This document shows positions 17,403-25,518 of a stretch of 45,161 bases of DNA, piece after piece. Position 1 is the stretch's first letter. Every line of letters begins with the position of its first letter. Where the stretch lies: assembly GCA_031553045.1 (NCBI GenBank), contig JAVBLZ010000003.1, forward strand, positions 1 to 45,161, given 5' to 3'. The notes beneath the pieces were generated by a model. It was not told the origin of the DNA. It searched no databases and saw only the letters and a program-made list of their open reading frames with translations. Source of the stretch: CALXQW01 sp031553045 (GTDB lineage: Bacteria > Verrucomicrobiota > Verrucomicrobiia > Opitutales > Intestinicryptomonadaceae). Position numbers and translations under genes: made by a program.

Positions 17403-19676
17403 ATGGAAAATACTTTGGTTAAGAAAGTTATTGCTTTATATCTATGCGTCTTAGCATCTTGCTTTGCCGCAACAGCACAGATATGCGTCCCATCTCCGTT
17501 GGAGCCTCTGTTTATCTCTAACGACAAGACAAACGCAGTCTATACCGCAGAAGGCATTGATTTGCGCAATCTGGGCTCAGGTTATGTGTCTATCAAAAAT
17601 TTCAGACAAGACGTGAAGCATCCTGATTATGACTTGTCTGTAAATTTGAAGTTGCCCCGCTTTATGAAAATGTCTTTTTCTGCGGCGGACGCCACCTATT
17701 CAGACAAGTACCCTTACAACTCCAATCGTCTGAACCCGTGGATTACCGAGGAAGATTTTTCTGCCGAGTTTGAAAAAACGCCTGCGCAAGACGCCGTTTA
17801 TGTGGGCTCAGGTAAAAATGGCCAGTATGCTTTGCTCAAGCTGCACGGGCACGGTTATCTTGCGCTTTTGCCGCTTACGGGTTCAAAGACAACCGCTTGG
17901 TTGCACGCAGGCAAAGACAATGTTATGAGTGTGCGTGTGGCAAATTTTGGCACAAGCTTTATGCTTGGGGAAGTGCCCGTAATAGCCTGGGCGACCGACG
18001 ACAATCCTTATGAAGCAGTGCGCAAAGCTTGGAAAACAGCCGCATCGCATCCTGATATTGAGGGCAAATTCAGATTCATAGAAGAAAAACCGTATCCTGA
18101 AATGTTCAGCTATCTTGGTTGGTGCAGTTGGGAGCAGTACAAAAAAGATTTATACAACAAGCTCTTGGTCGATACCATAGACAAACTCAACAGTTGCGGC
18201 GTGCCTGTGCGTTGGATGTTGGTTGACGATGGTTTTCAAAATCAAGATTCTTTGCGCCTTAAAAGTTTTGAGCCAAATCTGGTAACATTCCCCAACGCTT
18301 GGGAAAAAATCATGGCAAAGAGAGACCCTTACAGGGTGAAGTGGTTTGGTCTTTGGAATTGCTTCTACGGCCTCTGGGAGGGCATTGATAACGACAATTC
18401 TTTTGGAGAATTAAATAAATATTTTATTAAAGTTGATGATGAAACGCTGATTCCTGGCGCATCAAAATTTGGTGCGGAATTGTTTTATGACGCATTTATG
18501 CAGTCTGCAAAAAATTACGGTTTTGACTTTGTAAAAGTTGATGTTCAAAGCGGCTACGTCGGCAAAATTAGGCATACGCCAAACGCTGTCGAAAGGGCGG
18601 TGTGGTGCTCTCAGGCATTGGAAAATGCTGCGGGCTCGAAGTTCGGCGGTGCGCTGATTAATTGCATGGCGCAAAACGGCATGATATTTTTCAATGCAAA
18701 AAACAGCTCGGTAATGCGTGTATCTGTGGATTATTTTAAGGGCAAACCAAATACGGCAAAGTCTCATTTGTACCAGTCTTACCACAATACGATATGGCTT
18801 AGCAATATCTACTGGCCGGATCATGACATGTTTCATTCCAGCGATAAAACTGCGGCTATGGATATGGCGATTTCTAAAGCAATTTCAGGCGGCCCCGTAT
18901 ATCTTTCAGATGACCCTAATGACTTTAATCATGAGCTTGCCAAGGCGCTTTGCTTTGACGACGGTATGCTTTTGCGCCCGCTCGCGCCCGCAGTGCCAAC
19001 GCCTGAAAGCATATTTGATAAGCCCCTAGCAAACGCAAAAAATGCTTACAGAGTTATTGCGCCGCTTAAGAACGGCGCAGTTGCCGTTATGATGCACAAT
19101 CTTTCGCAAGTGCCGGATAAAAATCCGCAGTTTAGAGCCGGTATGAGTTTGACAAGCGCCAAAGACCAAGTAGATGCGGACCCTGTAATACCTCAGAAGG
19201 CGTGGGTTGATCTTGATGACTATAAGTTTGCAAGTTCTATGGTGCGTCCAACTACTGAGGAGTGGAGCGTGCCAGAGAGGGAGCTTATCTGGTTTGATTG
19301 GCATGAACAAAAGGGCGGTGTGCTCAGGACTCGCGAGGAATTTACAATCACAAAACCTTTGCAGGGCAAATTAATTTTGCTTGTGCCTGTGCGTCAGGGT
19401 TGGGGCTTTGTGGGTTTGAGCAAGAAATTCCTCTCTCCGGTGTCTGTAGATTATTTTGAAATCATTACCAACGACGCATATCTTGCTGAACATTGCGTAA
19501 TAAAGTTTAGAGACCCCGGCGAATTTGTAATCTATCTTGACGGCGGTAAACCCTTGGCAAAGGGGATTAAATTTGAATATCTGGGCAATAATTTTTGGAA
19601 GGGTGTTACAGATTTGACTTGCATAACCGTTTTCAAAGGTACTAGAAATAAGTTCGATCCTAAACCTTATTATTGA
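17403..19676 (+). CDS. Secreted raffinose-synthase/GH36-like glycoside hydrolase
   Basis: A 757-residue exported protein with a signal peptide (1-25, ending near ATA-QI). The catalytic TIM barrel starts at LGWCSWEQY (238-246) and has WMLVDDGFQ (271-279). The likely nucleophile is D380 in KVDVQ (378-382), the likely acid/base D443 in RVSVDYF (439-445), and PDHDMFHS (472-479) is the hallmark of the raffinose-synthase/Sip1 branch. Plant members move galactose; bacterial secreted members are usually treated as alpha-galactosidase-like hydrolases of oligosaccharides. The exact substrate is not deducible. A beta-sandwich lies on each side of the barrel. Two bases separate its TGA from the following lipoprotein start, so the two are almost certainly co-transcribed. 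Confidence 0.85.
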   Translation: MENTLVKKVIALYLCVLASCFAATAQICVPSPLEPLFISNDKTNAVYTAEGIDLRNLGSGYVSIKNFRQDVKHPDYDLSVNLKLPRFMKMSFSAADATYSDKYPYNSNRLNPWITEEDFSAEFEKTPAQDAVYVGSGKNGQYALLKLHGHGYLALLPLTGSKTTAWLHAGKDNVMSVRVANFGTSFMLGEVPVIAWATDDNPYEAVRKAWKTAASHPDIEGKFRFIEEKPYPEMFSYLGWCSWEQYKKDLYNKLLVDTIDKLNSCGVPVRWMLVDDGFQNQDSLRLKSFEPNLVTFPNAWEKIMAKRDPYRVKWFGLWNCFYGLWEGIDNDNSFGELNKYFIKVDDETLIPGASKFGAELFYDAFMQSAKNYGFDFVKVDVQSGYVGKIRHTPNAVERAVWCSQALENAAGSKFGGALINCMAQNGMIFFNAKNSSVMRVSVDYFKGKPNTAKSHLYQSYHNTIWLSNIYWPDHDMFHSSDKTAAMDMAISKAISGGPVYLSDDPNDFNHELAKALCFDDGMLLRPLAPAVPTPESIFDKPLANAKNAYRVIAPLKNGAVAVMMHNLSQVPDKNPQFRAGMSLTSAKDQVDADPVIPQKAWVDLDDYKFASSMVRPTTEEWSVPERELIWFDWHEQKGGVLRTREEFTITKPLQGKLILLVPVRQGWGFVGLSKKFLSPVSVDYFEIITNDAYLAEHCVIKFRDPGEFVIYLDGGKPLAKGIKFEYLGNNFWKGVTDLTCITVFKGTRNKFDPKPYY

Positions 19677-19678
19677 TT

Positions 19679-19927
19679 ATGAAAATATTTTTGAAAATAT
19701 TGTTTTTGACACCGGCGCTGTTTTTGAGCGCTTGCGATACTATCAAGCTGAACACCGACATCAGCGATAATGGTGAGCTGCAAACTGCCGATGCTTCGGA
19801 AGCTGCAGTTTCTCCGGCACAGCTTGAAGGCCAAGGGGCTGAATCTCAGAAGCCCAAATCAAACTTGGAAGAACAAAAAAAGTACAGGTTAAAAACCGGA
19901 CATAACGACTATTCAGGTTTTAATTAA
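19679..19927 (+). CDS. Small lipoprotein of unknown function
   Basis: An 82-residue protein. ATG 19679 starts a basic n-region and hydrophobic stretch ending in a lipobox LSAC with the lipidated cysteine at residue 19. The mature 64 residues are Glu/Gln/Ala-rich, apparently disordered, and end in a KTGHNDYSGFN tail. It follows the secreted glycosidase by two bases, so it may help retain or anchor that enzyme at the envelope; this is inference from position only. A strong terminator follows. No family recognised. Confidence 0.7.
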   Translation: MKIFLKILFLTPALFLSACDTIKLNTDISDNGELQTADASEAAVSPAQLEGQGAESQKPKSNLEEQKKYRLKTGHNDYSGFN

Positions 19928-19951
19928 TCACAAAGTCGTTTAGATTTAATA

Positions 19952-19989
19952 AAATGGAATTGGGGCATTTGCCTTGATTCCATTTTTTT
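19952..19989 (+). terminator. Rho-independent terminator
   Basis: AAATGGAAT (19952-19960) pairs with ATTCCATTT (19977-19985), with further GGGGC/GCCTT pairing inside the loop and a seven-T run (19983-19989). It closes the glycosidase-lipoprotein transcript. Confidence 0.85.
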
Positions 19990-20011
19990 GTGTAAGCGTC
20001 GGCGTGTTCTT

Positions 20012-20656
20012 TTACGCCAAAAGCGCCTTAATCTGCGGCAAGGAAAAATGGATTAGGCGCTTATCTAAAAAGCGGTCGTCGCCAAAGAGCTTTTGCAAAT
20101 CTAGGCTGGCGTCTGGCACAATACCTTTTTGCTCAAATTCAGGCTCAAGTGCGCCGCCCTTAAAATATATGACGCCGTTGCTCAAATTGCCGCACTTGCC
20201 CTCGTTCAATTTTTTGTGTACGAAACTGAAAAAAAGCGGAAGGGCGCAGACAGAGCGTCCAACAGCGTAATCGAATCTGAATTTTTGTTCTTCCAATCTT
20301 TGGTTGTAGGCAAATGCGTTTTTCAAACCAAGGGCTTTAATCATGTCTTGGACTGCGGCGATTTTCCTGCCTACGCCGTCAAACATGTGGATTTTTGCCT
20401 GCGGATAAATTATCGCCATTGCAATACCAGGCAAGCCGCCGCCCGTGCCAACATCGGCAATTTGAGCGTTTGCATTAGGCTTAAAAAATTCGGAAATTGC
20501 CGCACAGAATGCAACGTGTCTGTACTCCACATCTTCCATATCTTTGCGAGAGATTAAATTTACAATCTCATTTTTTTTGCGCAAGAGCTCGGCAAATTCT
20601 GAAAGTTTGTCTTTCTTGATTTTGTCTAGGCTTGGAAGTCTGTCAAATGCGCCCAT
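20012..20656 (-). CDS. rsmG: 16S rRNA (guanine527-N7)-methyltransferase
   Basis: A 214-residue SAM-dependent methyltransferase. The SAM-binding loop DVGTGGGLPGI at 68-78 is the RsmG signature. A preceding helical region with NLISRKD and the downstream DYAVGRSVCAL block also fit. RsmG adds the m7G527 mark to 16S rRNA in the small subunit; its loss gives low-level streptomycin resistance in other bacteria. Length is normal. Its start lies one base after the ndk stop, so ndk and rsmG form one transcript. The usual gid/parAB neighbours are absent. Confidence 0.92.
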   Translation of the reverse strand: MGAFDRLPSLDKIKKDKLSEFAELLRKKNEIVNLISRKDMEDVEYRHVAFCAAISEFFKPNANAQIADVGTGGGLPGIAMAIIYPQAKIHMFDGVGRKIAAVQDMIKALGLKNAFAYNQRLEEQKFRFDYAVGRSVCALPLFFSFVHKKLNEGKCGNLSNGVIYFKGGALEPEFEQKGIVPDASLDLQKLFGDDRFLDKRLIHFSLPQIKALLA

Positions 20657-20657
20657 G

Positions 20658-21074
20658 CTAAAATATCTCGCCCTCTTTAAAGAAGCGTTTGATTTCTATT
20701 GAGGCGGATTCTGCGGAGTCTGAAGCGTGGGCTATATTTTCCCTGTTGTTCAAGCCAAAATCCGCACGTATCGTACCGGCGGCGGCTTCAATGGAGTTTG
20801 TAATGCCAAGCAGATTGCGCACCCTTACAACGGCGTTGTCGCCTTCTAGTATCATGATTATTACGGAACGCCTGCGCATGAAATCCAGAAGAGGAGGATA
20901 AAATGGCTTGTCCACAATATGCTGATAGTGCTCTGCCAAAATTTTTTCATCCAGCTTTGCCATTTTGCAAGCGGCAATGTCTAGCCCTGAATCTTGAAAA
21001 CGCTGCAGAACTTTGCCCGCTATTTTTTTCTCCAGACAGTCCGGCTTTAAAATCACCAATGTTCTTTCTTTCAT
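20658..21074 (-). CDS. ndk: Nucleoside diphosphate kinase
   Basis: A 138-residue Ndk of typical length. It starts with RTLVILKPD, which includes the conserved Lys of the nucleotide site, and carries the catalytic phosphohistidine as H116 in NIAHASDSAESA. Ndk equalises nucleoside triphosphate pools using ATP as phosphate donor. The active-site block reads AHASDS where NAVHGSDS is more usual, a mild variation that keeps the His and Ser. It is the first gene of the ndk-rsmG pair. Confidence 0.95.
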   Translation of the reverse strand: MKERTLVILKPDCLEKKIAGKVLQRFQDSGLDIAACKMAKLDEKILAEHYQHIVDKPFYPPLLDFMRRRSVIIMILEGDNAVVRVRNLLGITNSIEAAAGTIRADFGLNNRENIAHASDSAESASIEIKRFFKEGEIF

Positions 21075-21141
21075 AGTTGTTCAATAAAGCTTTTTGTTTT
21101 TTTTTACGCAAGGCAAAAAGAAAGCGCAGTGCATTCTGAAC

Positions 21142-21170
21142 AAAAAAAAGCGCTTTGGTAAGAGCGCTTT
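21142..21170 (-). terminator. Rho-independent terminator (minus strand)
   Basis: On the minus strand AAAGCGCT (21170-21163) pairs with AGCGCTTT (21154-21147), followed by a run of eight T. It lies about 35 bases beyond the stop of the oxidoreductase at 21204 and probably ends that operon. Confidence 0.8.
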
Positions 21171-21203
21171 TGTGAAAAATTAAAAGAAATGAATTTCGCA
21201 AAA

Positions 21204-22514
21204 TTACATGAGCTGGTAATTTTCGGCATTGGGGACAGGGTCTATCGGCTTTTTCCCGAATGCAACAACATCGGGAACCAAGCGCTCCTGAGATTTCACA
21301 AATGTCCAATCATACTTAAATTCTTTCCCTGAATATGCGGCTTGACGGCCGGTAATCATCATCAGGTTTGAGTCCAACATAGTTTTGATTGTATTGACAC
21401 ATTTGCCTTCACGTATTGCTGTAATCAAGAAAAGGTGCTCTCTGGATTCGCAACGCATGGTTTCGTTTTTGCGGTCAAATGCCCAAGGCTTTTCGCCGAC
21501 TATTGTGTTTGATTTTGGGTGCAAACTCATTGTAAGAACGCCCTTTGTGCCCACAATTCTTTCATAAATTCCGTAAGAGGTGTTTGCTTCTTGCCTGCCT
21601 TTTGCACAGAGATGCACGCCGTTTGCGTAGTCATAATCCACCGTAAAGTGTGAGAAGCGATTGCCATACTTGCCAACAGGATAATTTATATTTCTGCCGC
21701 CGTAACCAATGACTTTTTCAGGCTTTTTGTCTTCGCCGTAGAACCAGCGACAAACGTCAACATTGTGTATCATTTGGTCAACAATGGAGTCTCCGCTAGA
21801 CCAGATAAAACAGTGGAAATTGCGTAGCTGATACTCAACTTCGTCGATGTCAAGCTGTTCATCCCTGACGGGCGCACCCGCATAATAGGGGGAAAGCCAA
21901 GCGCAGTCCATCGCAATTATGTCGCCAATTTGACCGTCTTCAACACGCTTTTTAGATTCCTGATAACCTTCATCATATCTGCGCTGAGTGCCGGAAATTA
22001 CGCTGACATTCATGCTTTCCGCAAGAGGTATAAGCTCATACATTTTGCGTAAAGTTATGATGTCTGTTGCAAATGGCTTTTCCGCAAATACGTGTTTTTT
22101 TGCCATTATAGCCGCACGCATTTGTTCTGCACGGAATATTGCGGGGGTTGCCAAAATCACGATATCGGCGTCTGTTTGCATGATTTTTTTATAGGCGTCG
22201 AAACCAAAGAATTTTGTTTCATTGGTAACTTTGTACATGTCGGATTTTTGGTCTTTAAATTTTCTGTCCAAAAAATCCAGAGTCTGTTTTTCCGCCAAGG
22301 CAAGCTTGTCTTCAAAGAGGTCTGCAATGGCGATTAACTGGGTGTTAGAGTCAGCCTCAAAGAGGTCTCTTACTGCGCCATTGCCCCTGCCGCCGCAACC
22401 TATAAGCGCAACTTTCAGCCTGTCTGAGCCTCGCACTTGCGCCATTGAATATTTTGGCAACACGCTCGCCGCCCCGAGTATGCTTGCCGATTTAACAAAA
22501 TCTCTCCTATCCAT
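21204..22514 (-). CDS. Tat-exported Gfo/Idh/MocA family oxidoreductase (copy 1)
   Basis: A 436-residue protein with a twin-arginine signal (DRRDFVK, then SILGAASVLP and a likely cut after SMA). The Rossmann motif GCGGRGNG starts at residue 39 and the family's EKP triad at 145-147. A second-domain WSSGDSIVDQ...HNVDVCRW block follows. Such proteins carry tightly bound NAD(P)(H) folded before Tat export and act on sugars or sugar alcohols in the periplasm; some relatives are NAD-dependent glycosidases. The substrate is not deducible. It follows its paralog (22582-23892) at 67 bases, in the same direction and with the same length, so the pair looks like a tandem duplication. A terminator follows it. 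Confidence 0.88.
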   Translation of the reverse strand: MDRRDFVKSASILGAASVLPKYSMAQVRGSDRLKVALIGCGGRGNGAVRDLFEADSNTQLIAIADLFEDKLALAEKQTLDFLDRKFKDQKSDMYKVTNETKFFGFDAYKKIMQTDADIVILATPAIFRAEQMRAAIMAKKHVFAEKPFATDIITLRKMYELIPLAESMNVSVISGTQRRYDEGYQESKKRVEDGQIGDIIAMDCAWLSPYYAGAPVRDEQLDIDEVEYQLRNFHCFIWSSGDSIVDQMIHNVDVCRWFYGEDKKPEKVIGYGGRNINYPVGKYGNRFSHFTVDYDYANGVHLCAKGRQEANTSYGIYERIVGTKGVLTMSLHPKSNTIVGEKPWAFDRKNETMRCESREHLFLITAIREGKCVNTIKTMLDSNLMMITGRQAAYSGKEFKYDWTFVKSQERLVPDVVAFGKKPIDPVPNAENYQLM

Positions 22515-22581
22515 ATATATTCTTTCCTTTTAAGTGATTGGAAAAAATGTATAGTTTAGGAGAGATTATGCAATACGTAAA

Positions 22582-23892
22582 TTAAACGAGCTTATAGTTT
22601 GTTGCGTTTGGAATATTTCCCACAGGCAGCTTTGCATTCAGGTCTATGACGTCTGGCACAAGTTTTTCCTGAGATTTTTGCATCGTCCAATCATACTTGA
22701 ATCTTTGACCTGAGTATGCGGCTTGGCGGCCGACTATCATCATCAGGTTTGTGTCTAAAAGAGCTTTAATTTTATTCACATGCCTGCCTTCACGCACTGC
22801 GGAAAGCAAGAATGCGTGTTCCGCCGACAGATAATTTACGGGTTTTTCAGACTTAAATTCCCAAGCGTTTTGACCGATAATGCGATTGTAGTCTGGGTAT
22901 GTGCCCATTTCAAGAATGCCCTTTGTGCCTACGATTTTTTCCATGATAACAGAGGCGCTCTTGGGTTCTTGCCTGCTCATGGCGGTAAGCGTTACGCCGT
23001 TTGCATAAGTATAATGCACGGTGAAATTTGAATATCTGTCGCCATATTTTGGAGAGGGCAGATCAATATTTCTGCCGCCATAACCCCAAACTTCTATGGG
23101 GTTTTTATCGTCGCCAATCGCCCAGCGACACACATCTACATTGTGTATTACTTGGTCAACAATGCAGTCTCCGCTACTCCAGATGAAGCAGAAAAAGTTG
23201 CGCAGTTGGTAGCGCAAATCATTGGGATCGCCTTCATCTTTATGGTATGCGTAGCCCGCATATCCGTTTGAAAGCCATACGGCTTCTGCGGATAAAATTT
23301 CGCCGATTTGACCGTCTTGCACACGCTTGATTGACTCAATATACCCCTCATGATACCTGCGCTGAGTGCCTGCTACGACGCTGATTTTTGCTTTGTTGGC
23401 AAGGTCTATAAGCTCATACATTTTGCGCAAAGTAATGATGTCTGTTGCGAAAGGTTTTTCGGCAAACACGTGCACTTTTGCTTCAATGGCGGCTTTGATA
23501 TGTTCGTACCTGAATATTGCGGGGGTTGCCAGTATCACTATGTCAACGCCGCATTCCAAAACTTTTTTATAGCCGTCAAACCCCATGAAAATGCGCTCCT
23601 GCGGGATGTTTAACATTTCAGATTTTTTTTCAGGATAAGTTTTGTCTAAAAAATCATTTGTCTTTTTGAGAGACTCAGGGATTCTGTCTTCAAAGATATC
23701 CGCCATGGCAAAAAGCTGCGTATTGCTGTCTGCGGTAAATAAATCTCTGAGCGCGCCCGTGCCTCTGTGTCCGCAGCCAATCAGCCCAATTTTGATTCTG
23801 TCCGAACCCTTGACTTGCGCCATTGAATATCTTGGCAAAACGCTCATAGCGCCCAAAACGCCCGTTGTCTTTACAAAATTTCTCCTATCCAT
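22582..23892 (-). CDS. Tat-exported Gfo/Idh/MocA family oxidoreductase (copy 2)
   Basis: A 436-residue paralog of the protein at 21204-22514, with the same Tat signal (DRRNFVK), nucleotide-binding GCGHRGTG and AEKPFATD segment, and matching C-terminal blocks (WSSGDCIVDQ, HNVDVCRW, SGQRFKYDW). Similarity is high in the cofactor domain and at the C-terminus but lower in the central domain that shapes the active site, which suggests different or paired substrates. A good ribosome site (AAGGAAT) precedes ATG 23892. It starts 21 bases after thiE ends, so it may share that transcript. The substrate is unknown; periplasmic carbohydrate metabolism is likely. Confidence 0.88.
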   Translation of the reverse strand: MDRRNFVKTTGVLGAMSVLPRYSMAQVKGSDRIKIGLIGCGHRGTGALRDLFTADSNTQLFAMADIFEDRIPESLKKTNDFLDKTYPEKKSEMLNIPQERIFMGFDGYKKVLECGVDIVILATPAIFRYEHIKAAIEAKVHVFAEKPFATDIITLRKMYELIDLANKAKISVVAGTQRRYHEGYIESIKRVQDGQIGEILSAEAVWLSNGYAGYAYHKDEGDPNDLRYQLRNFFCFIWSSGDCIVDQVIHNVDVCRWAIGDDKNPIEVWGYGGRNIDLPSPKYGDRYSNFTVHYTYANGVTLTAMSRQEPKSASVIMEKIVGTKGILEMGTYPDYNRIIGQNAWEFKSEKPVNYLSAEHAFLLSAVREGRHVNKIKALLDTNLMMIVGRQAAYSGQRFKYDWTMQKSQEKLVPDVIDLNAKLPVGNIPNATNYKLV

Positions 23893-23913
23893 ACATATTC
23901 CTTTTTTTTAATT

Positions 23914-24573
23914 TTATCTTTTACAATTTAAAAATTCTTTTTGCATATTTGCGGCAAAATTTGCGCTGTCTTTTGCGAGCAAAATTTCAGAGACGGCGAC
24001 AATTCTTTCAGCACCCGTCAGTGCAACATCTTTGAGGGTCTTCATATTCACGCCCCCGATGGCAAACCAAGGAAGGGTTGGCGCAAAATCTGCAACAAGG
24101 CGCACAAGTTCAAGCCCCACGGCTTTTCTGCCGGGCTTTGTTTGAGTTGCATAAACCGGACCTACAGCAAAATAATCCAGCACGTCCCTCAATGCTTCGG
24201 CAGATTTTGCCTCAATCAAAGAATGTGTTGAGAGCCCAAGCGGTTTGTCCGGACCTATAATTTGCCTAGCCCTGCAAGGCGGTATGTCATCTTGACCAAT
24301 GTGCAAGCCCACATTTGGCAATTCTGCCGCAAGTTCAATATCGTCATTGATAATCAAGGTTGGGGAATTTGGGCTTTCAAAAAGGGGCAGAATTTCAAGA
24401 GCCATTTGGCGTCTTGTTTTTGAGGTCTCTTTTTTTGCCCTAAGCTGGATTACCTTTGAGCCGCTTTCAATGAGCGCACGGCACTTTGCGAACATATCGC
24501 CAGGGGCTACATACCCCGTGTCCAAGATGGTGTATAAAATTGCGTCGTAAAATCTGACCGAATTTTTCCCCAT
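23914..24573 (-). CDS. thiE: Thiamine-phosphate synthase
   Basis: A 219-residue TIM-barrel enzyme when started at ATG 24573, which lies one base after the stop of the upstream gene; the frame stays open further upstream but that extension has no family-like sequence. Motifs are VIQLRAK, VGLHIGQDD, GPVYATQTKPGR (pyrophosphate binding) and IGGV. ThiE joins the thiazole phosphate and HMP pyrophosphate to give thiamine phosphate, cofactor precursor for PFOR among others. No other thiamine gene and no recognisable TPP riboswitch lie nearby, so it appears detached from its pathway and placed downstream of the menaquinone genes. Confidence 0.9.
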   Translation of the reverse strand: MGKNSVRFYDAILYTILDTGYVAPGDMFAKCRALIESGSKVIQLRAKKETSKTRRQMALEILPLFESPNSPTLIINDDIELAAELPNVGLHIGQDDIPPCRARQIIGPDKPLGLSTHSLIEAKSAEALRDVLDYFAVGPVYATQTKPGRKAVGLELVRLVADFAPTLPWFAIGGVNMKTLKDVALTGAERIVAVSEILLAKDSANFAANMQKEFLNCKR

Positions 24574-24574
24574 A

Positions 24575-25471
24575 TTATTTGTGGGAGTCGTCAACTTGAT
24601 AGTCGTCAATATGCACTGCCGAGTCTTGCGCAACACGCATAGATACTGACGGTGGTATTACGTCTTTTGAGGAAATTTGCTTGTAGATAGGCTTATGCAC
24701 CAAGCCCTTAAAAGATATGACTTTTACATTTATGTTGCCCAGTTTTTCAACGCCCAAATGCTCTCTGAAGGCAATGCTAAGCGCACTTTGCAGTTTATAA
24801 GAAAGTTCCGCAAGGCTTTGACCCGCCTCAAGGGCAAGCTCTACATTCAGACAAAGCCTGCGTCGGCGGAAATAGATTTGTATTTTGGGCTTGTTCATAG
24901 CGCCCATTCCGTAACAGACGCTTTCCGCCAAGTCATTCAGAGCGCCTCTTGAAACTTCTACAACGCCTGCGCTATTGTTAAAAAGGCGCACGGGCTTAAA
25001 TCTGAGATAAATTTTACGCACAAAAAACAAGACCAGCAATGTCAGCAAGATAACCCCGAAAATTTCCAGAGCGTGCTGTTGTGTTGCCAAAATTTTTACA
25101 AATTTTATAGCCTCTAAAAAATACTCATAGGCAATCTGCATGAAGTCTGAAACGTGCTGCGCCCACTTTTCTGCGCCGGAAAGATGCTGTGTGGAATCTG
25201 GCGTAGAGAGCAATGGCTCCGCCAAATGTGGGTTTAAACCTTCAGAAGGGGGCGGTATTAGGGGTGTTTCAAGAATGGGCGTTACTGCGCTTTGAACGCC
25301 TGAAGCTTGTGTGGGAACTTGCGCCAAAGCTTGTTCCACCGCAGGCTGCGCTGCGGGTGCTGCTTCGGCCGCTTGCGCAACCTCCGTAGCCTGCGGGGCT
25401 GCTACTGCCGTATCCTGAGGTATCTTGGCGTAAACTATTTTTGCGTTTGATGCGGTAGATGATGAATTCAT
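24575..25471 (-). CDS. Single-pass membrane protein with AmaP/Asp23-like C-terminal domain
   Basis: A 298-residue protein. Residues 20-95 are Ala/Pro/Gln-rich and probably disordered. A membrane helix lies at about 136-156 (IFGVILLTLLVLFF), followed by a basic stretch. The last 130 residues alternate strands and helices in a way reminiscent of AmaP/Asp23 (Gls24) proteins: VSRGALNDLAES, then a strand pair, then AELSYKLQSALSIAFREHLG and a final strand. In Gram-positives AmaP anchors Asp23 to the membrane in the envelope-stress response. Whether that role applies here is unknown. It sits between ubiD and thiE, one base from thiE, so co-transcription is likely. Family call is tentative. Confidence 0.55.
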   Translation of the reverse strand: MNSSSTASNAKIVYAKIPQDTAVAAPQATEVAQAAEAAPAAQPAVEQALAQVPTQASGVQSAVTPILETPLIPPPSEGLNPHLAEPLLSTPDSTQHLSGAEKWAQHVSDFMQIAYEYFLEAIKFVKILATQQHALEIFGVILLTLLVLFFVRKIYLRFKPVRLFNNSAGVVEVSRGALNDLAESVCYGMGAMNKPKIQIYFRRRRLCLNVELALEAGQSLAELSYKLQSALSIAFREHLGVEKLGNINVKVISFKGLVHKPIYKQISSKDVIPPSVSMRVAQDSAVHIDDYQVDDSHK

Positions 25472-25518
25472 ATTGAAAAGTTGGTTGAAATAATAGGTAT
25501 GTAAAAAAAATCTTCAAG

